The notes below the pieces were generated by a model, which saw only the letters and a list, made by a program, of their open reading frames with translations, was not told the DNA's origin and did no database searches. Positions 52,209 to 55,184 of a DNA stretch of 55,184 bases are shown in pieces. The DNA comes from Rubrivivax sp. (lineage in GTDB: Bacteria > Pseudomonadota > Gammaproteobacteria > Burkholderiales > Burkholderiaceae_C), in the NCBI GenBank assembly GCA_024641945.1, contig JAHECD010000019.1, positions 1-55,184 of the forward strand, given 5' to 3'. Made by a program: the position numbers and the translations under genes. The stretch's first letter is position 1; every line of letters starts with the position of its first letter.

Positions 52209-54917
52209 ATGTCAGCAGTACCCGAATCCTTCCTCGGCGCCGCCGCCAACGACGCCGACGCGCAAGAGACCCGCGAATGGCTCGAGGCATTGACCGCGGT
52301 CATCGGCACCGAAGGGCCCGAGCGCGCGCATTTCCTGCTCAACCAATTGATCGACGAGGCCCGCCAGGCCGGCATCGACATGCCGTTTTCGGCAAACACG
52401 CCGTACGTCAACACCATCCCGACCGACCAGGAAGAGCGCTGCCCCGGCAATCTCGAAATCGAGGAGCGCCTGCGCGCCTACATGCGCTGGAACGCGATGG
52501 CGATGGTGGTGAAGGCAAACCGTCTTCATCCCGAGGACGGTGGCGACCTCGGCGGCCACATCTCCAGCTTTGCCTCGGTGGCGACCATGTTCGGCGCCGG
52601 CTTCAACCATTTCTGGCATGCCGACGACGGCAACCACGGCGGCGACCTGCTGTACATCCAAGGCCACTCGGCACCCGGCATCTACGCGCGCGCTTTCATG
52701 GAAGGGCGCCTGACCGAAGAACAACTCCTGAACTTCCGGCAGGAGGTCGACGGCCAGGGGTTGTCCAGCTACCCGCACCCCAAGCTGATGCCGGAGTTCT
52801 GGCAGTTCCCCACGGTGTCGATGGGCCTCGGCCCACTGATGGCGATCTACCAGGCACGCTTCCTCAAGTACTTGCACGCGCGCGGTATTGCGAATACCGA
52901 GAACCGCAAGGTCTGGGTCTTCTGCGGCGACGGCGAGATGGACGAGCCCGAAAGCCTCGGCGCGATCGGCCTGGCCGCACGCGAGAAGCTCGACAACCTG
53001 ATCTTCGTCATCAACTGCAACCTGCAGCGCCTGGACGGCCCGGTGCGTGGCAACGGCAAGATCATCCAGGAGCTCGAAGGCGAGTTCCGGGGCTCGGGAT
53101 GGAACGTCATCAAGCTGCTTTGGGGCGCTTACTGGGATCCGCTGCTGGCGCGCGACAAGGAGCACATCCTGCGCAAGGTGATGATGGACACCGTCGACGG
53201 CGACTACCAGGCCATGAAGGCCAACGACGGCGCCTTCGTTCGCAAGCACTTCTTCGGCCAGCACCCGAAGCTGCTCGAGATGGTCGCGAAGATGAGCGAC
53301 GACGATATCTGGCGCCTGAACCGCGGCGGCCACGACCCGCAGAAGGTCTATGCGGCCTATCACAAGGCGGTCAACACGAAGGGCCAACCCACGGTGCTGT
53401 TGATCAAGACGGTCAAGGGCTTCGGCATGGGCAAGTCGGGCGAGGGCAAGAACACCGCGCACCAGACCAAGAAGCTGACCGACGAGGACATCAAGGGCTT
53501 CCGCGACCGCTTCAACATTCCTGTGAGCGACGAGCAGATCGCGGACGGCATCCCGTTCTACAAGCCGGCCGACGACACGGTCGAAATGAAATACCTGATG
53601 GAGCGCCGCGCCGCGCTCGGCGGCAGTCTGCCCAAGCGCCGGCCGAAGGCCGAAGAGACGCTCTCGGTGCCGCCGCTCGAAACCTTCAAGGCCGTGCTCG
53701 AGCCGACCGCCGAGGGCCGCGAAATCAGCACGACGCAGGCCTACGTGCGCTTCCTCACGCAGTTGCTGCGCGACAAGGAACTCGGGCCGCGTGCGGTGCC
53801 GATCCTCGTCGACGAGGCGCGCACGTTCGGCATGGAAGGCCTGTTCCGCCAGATCGGCATCTACAACCCGGAAGGGCAGAAGTACACGCCGGTCGACAAG
53901 GACCAGGTCATGTACTACCGCGAGGCGAAGGACGGCCAGATCCTGCAGGAGGGCATCAATGAGGCCGGTGGCATGGGCAGCTGGATCGCGGCGGCGACGA
54001 GCTACTCGACGAACAACCGCATCATGGTGCCGTTCTACGTGTACTACTCCATGTTCGGCTTCCAGCGCATCGGCGACATGGCCTGGGCGGCGGGTGACAT
54101 GCAGGCGCGCGGATTCCTGCTCGGCGGCACTTCGGGACGCACGACGCTGAATGGCGAGGGCCTGCAGCACGAGGACGGGCACAGCCACATCCTGGCGGGC
54201 ACGATCCCCAACTGCATCAGCTACGACCCGACGTTCGCGCACGAGGTCGGCGTGATCCTGCACCACGGCCTGAAGCGCATGGTCGAGAAGCAGGACAACG
54301 TCTTCTACTACCTCACGCTGCTGAACGAGAACTATCCGATGCCAGGCCTGAAGGCCGGCACCGAGGAGCAGATCCTCAAGGGCATGTACCTGCTGCAAGA
54401 GGGCGCGAAGAAGACCCCGCGTGTCAACCTGATGGGAAGCGGCACGATCCTGCGCGAAAGCATGGAAGCCAAGACACTGCTCGAGACCGAGTGGGGCGTC
54501 GCCGCCAACGTCTGGAGTTGCCCGAGTTTCAACGAACTGGCGCGCGACGGCCAGGACTGCGAGCGCTGGAACCTGCTGCACCCGACGGCCGACGCCCGTG
54601 TGCCGTTCGTCGCGCAGCAGCTCGCGTCGCACGCCGGGCCGGTGATCGCGTCGACCGACTACATGAAGAACTACGCCGACCAGATCCGCGCCTACATGCC
54701 CAAGGGCCGTGCGTTCAAGGTGCTGGGCACTGACGGGTTCGGCCGCAGCGATTTCCGCAGCAAGCTGCGCGAGCATTTCGAGATCAACCGCCATTACATC
54801 GTCGTGGCGGCACTCAAGGCGCTGGCCGACGAGGGCACGCTACCGGCGGCCAAGGTGGCCGAGGCGATCAAGAAGTACGGCATCAAGGCCGACAAGATCA
54901 ACCCGCTGTACGCATAA
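52209..54917 (+). CDS. aceE: Pyruvate dehydrogenase E1 component, homodimeric type
   Basis: This 902-residue thiamine-diphosphate enzyme decarboxylates pyruvate and acetylates the lipoyl groups of AceF. The ThDP motif starts at G-D-G-E-M-D-E-P-E near residue 237 and ends with the N-C-N-L-Q-R-L-D region, as in E. coli AceE. Histidines in H-F-W-H near 137 and the H-E-D-G-H-S-H block near 655 line the active site. The start is fixed by an AGGAGA site. It is followed after 22 bases by aceF. Its cofactor links loosely to the TPP-regulated receptor at the other end of the window. Confidence 0.98.
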   Translation: MSAVPESFLGAAANDADAQETREWLEALTAVIGTEGPERAHFLLNQLIDEARQAGIDMPFSANTPYVNTIPTDQEERCPGNLEIEERLRAYMRWNAMAMVVKANRLHPEDGGDLGGHISSFASVATMFGAGFNHFWHADDGNHGGDLLYIQGHSAPGIYARAFMEGRLTEEQLLNFRQEVDGQGLSSYPHPKLMPEFWQFPTVSMGLGPLMAIYQARFLKYLHARGIANTENRKVWVFCGDGEMDEPESLGAIGLAAREKLDNLIFVINCNLQRLDGPVRGNGKIIQELEGEFRGSGWNVIKLLWGAYWDPLLARDKEHILRKVMMDTVDGDYQAMKANDGAFVRKHFFGQHPKLLEMVAKMSDDDIWRLNRGGHDPQKVYAAYHKAVNTKGQPTVLLIKTVKGFGMGKSGEGKNTAHQTKKLTDEDIKGFRDRFNIPVSDEQIADGIPFYKPADDTVEMKYLMERRAALGGSLPKRRPKAEETLSVPPLETFKAVLEPTAEGREISTTQAYVRFLTQLLRDKELGPRAVPILVDEARTFGMEGLFRQIGIYNPEGQKYTPVDKDQVMYYREAKDGQILQEGINEAGGMGSWIAAATSYSTNNRIMVPFYVYYSMFGFQRIGDMAWAAGDMQARGFLLGGTSGRTTLNGEGLQHEDGHSHILAGTIPNCISYDPTFAHEVGVILHHGLKRMVEKQDNVFYYLTLLNENYPMPGLKAGTEEQILKGMYLLQEGAKKTPRVNLMGSGTILRESMEAKTLLETEWGVAANVWSCPSFNELARDGQDCERWNLLHPTADARVPFVAQQLASHAGPVIASTDYMKNYADQIRAYMPKGRAFKVLGTDGFGRSDFRSKLREHFEINRHYIVVAALKALADEGTLPAAKVAEAIKKYGIKADKINPLYA

Positions 54918-54939
54918 AGAAAACGACGGAGACAAGCGA

Positions 54940-55184
54940 ATGGCCACAGTGGAAGTCAAGGTCCCCGACATCGGGGACTTCAAGGACGTCGAGATCATCG
55001 AGTTGCTCGTCAAGCCGGGCGACACGGTCGCGGCGGAGCAGTCGCTGCTGACGGTGGAATCCGACAAGGCGTCGATGGAGATTCCGTCGTCGCATGCCGG
55101 CGTCGTGAAGGAACTCAAGGTCAAGCTCGGCGACAAGGTCAGCGAAGGCACGCTCGTGCTGGTGCTCGAAGCCGAAGGCGCCGG
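54940..55184 (+). CDS. aceF: Dihydrolipoamide acetyltransferase (E2), N-terminal part only
   Basis: The frame starts at the ATG at 54940 and is still open at the window end. The 81 residues seen form a complete biotinyl/lipoyl domain beginning V-P-D-I-G-D-F-K. The lipoylated lysine is in V-E-S-D-K-A-S-M-E near residue 43. Catalytic and E1-binding domains lie outside the window. It follows aceE in the usual pyruvate dehydrogenase operon. Confidence 0.96.
   Translation, partial: MATVEVKVPDIGDFKDVEIIELLVKPGDTVAAEQSLLTVESDKASMEIPSSHAGVVKELKVKLGDKVSEGTLVLVLEAEGA

Noticed and set aside
52212..54794. Minus-strand open frame of 860 codons opposite aceE
   Set aside because: aceE is unmistakable on the plus strand. 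The antisense product is rich in Val, Ala, Leu and His repeats without motifs.

Overview
The window is GC-rich DNA, almost fully coding, with many ATGA and GTGA overlaps between genes. The gene set points to a betaproteobacterium of the order Burkholderiales, probably Comamonadaceae or the Rubrivivax/Leptothrix group. The supporting features are an APS-reductase type cys operon with a DUF934 protein, a phasin with TGC-rich upstream sites, FixL/FixJ-like genes divergent from aceE, and TRAP transporters linked to racemase-superfamily genes. This assignment is inference from gene content; I saw no rRNA or tRNA gene.

Layout. 1-2046: the end of an unrecognised gene and an ABC-2 exporter pair. 2081-4400: a TonB-dependent receptor preceded by a clear TPP riboswitch, so probably an outer-membrane port for thiamine or a precursor. 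4424-12821: a minus-strand sulfur block (TauE/SafE permease, cysI, DUF934, cysH, cysD, cysN, cobA) followed by ferredoxin and ferredoxin-NADP reductase genes and an intrinsic terminator. 12914-16799: a patatin-like lipoprotein, a phasin, and a coupled trio of HDAC-family deacetylase, thioesterase and nitroreductase.

16806-31280 is the most unusual region. It holds twelve minus-strand genes: two complete TRAP transporters, two arylmalonate-decarboxylase/maleate-isomerase-like proteins, an AtzA/TrzA-like amidohydrolase, a nucleoside deaminase, a hydantoinase and a racemase homologue. A divergent GntR/FCD regulator, a second racemase homologue and a PuuE-like polysaccharide-deacetylase-family protein sit on the other side. 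The divergent promoter carries four TTG-N4-CAA-like sites arranged in two pairs. The logic fits uptake and hydrolytic opening of a cyclic ureide or other N-heterocycle. Both racemase homologues lack both catalytic cysteines, and both AMDase-like proteins keep only one, so classical two-cysteine racemisation is not expected. The substrate cannot be read from the sequence.

31310-38676: a nine-gene Mrp/MBH-like cation:proton antiporter operon (E, F, G, an MrpA-tail-like subunit, B, C and three ND-type D subunits, plus a small unknown membrane protein) without a full-length MrpA. 38815-42475: a D-2-hydroxyacid dehydrogenase and a Tat-exported molybdenum hydroxylase pair (IorA/IorB-like). 42596-48773: RmuC, an MFS transporter, a DUF4124-glutaredoxin protein, an M3 oligopeptidase and FolD. 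48832-55184: a FixJ-like regulator and its sensor kinase, divergent from aceE and the start of aceF of the pyruvate dehydrogenase complex.
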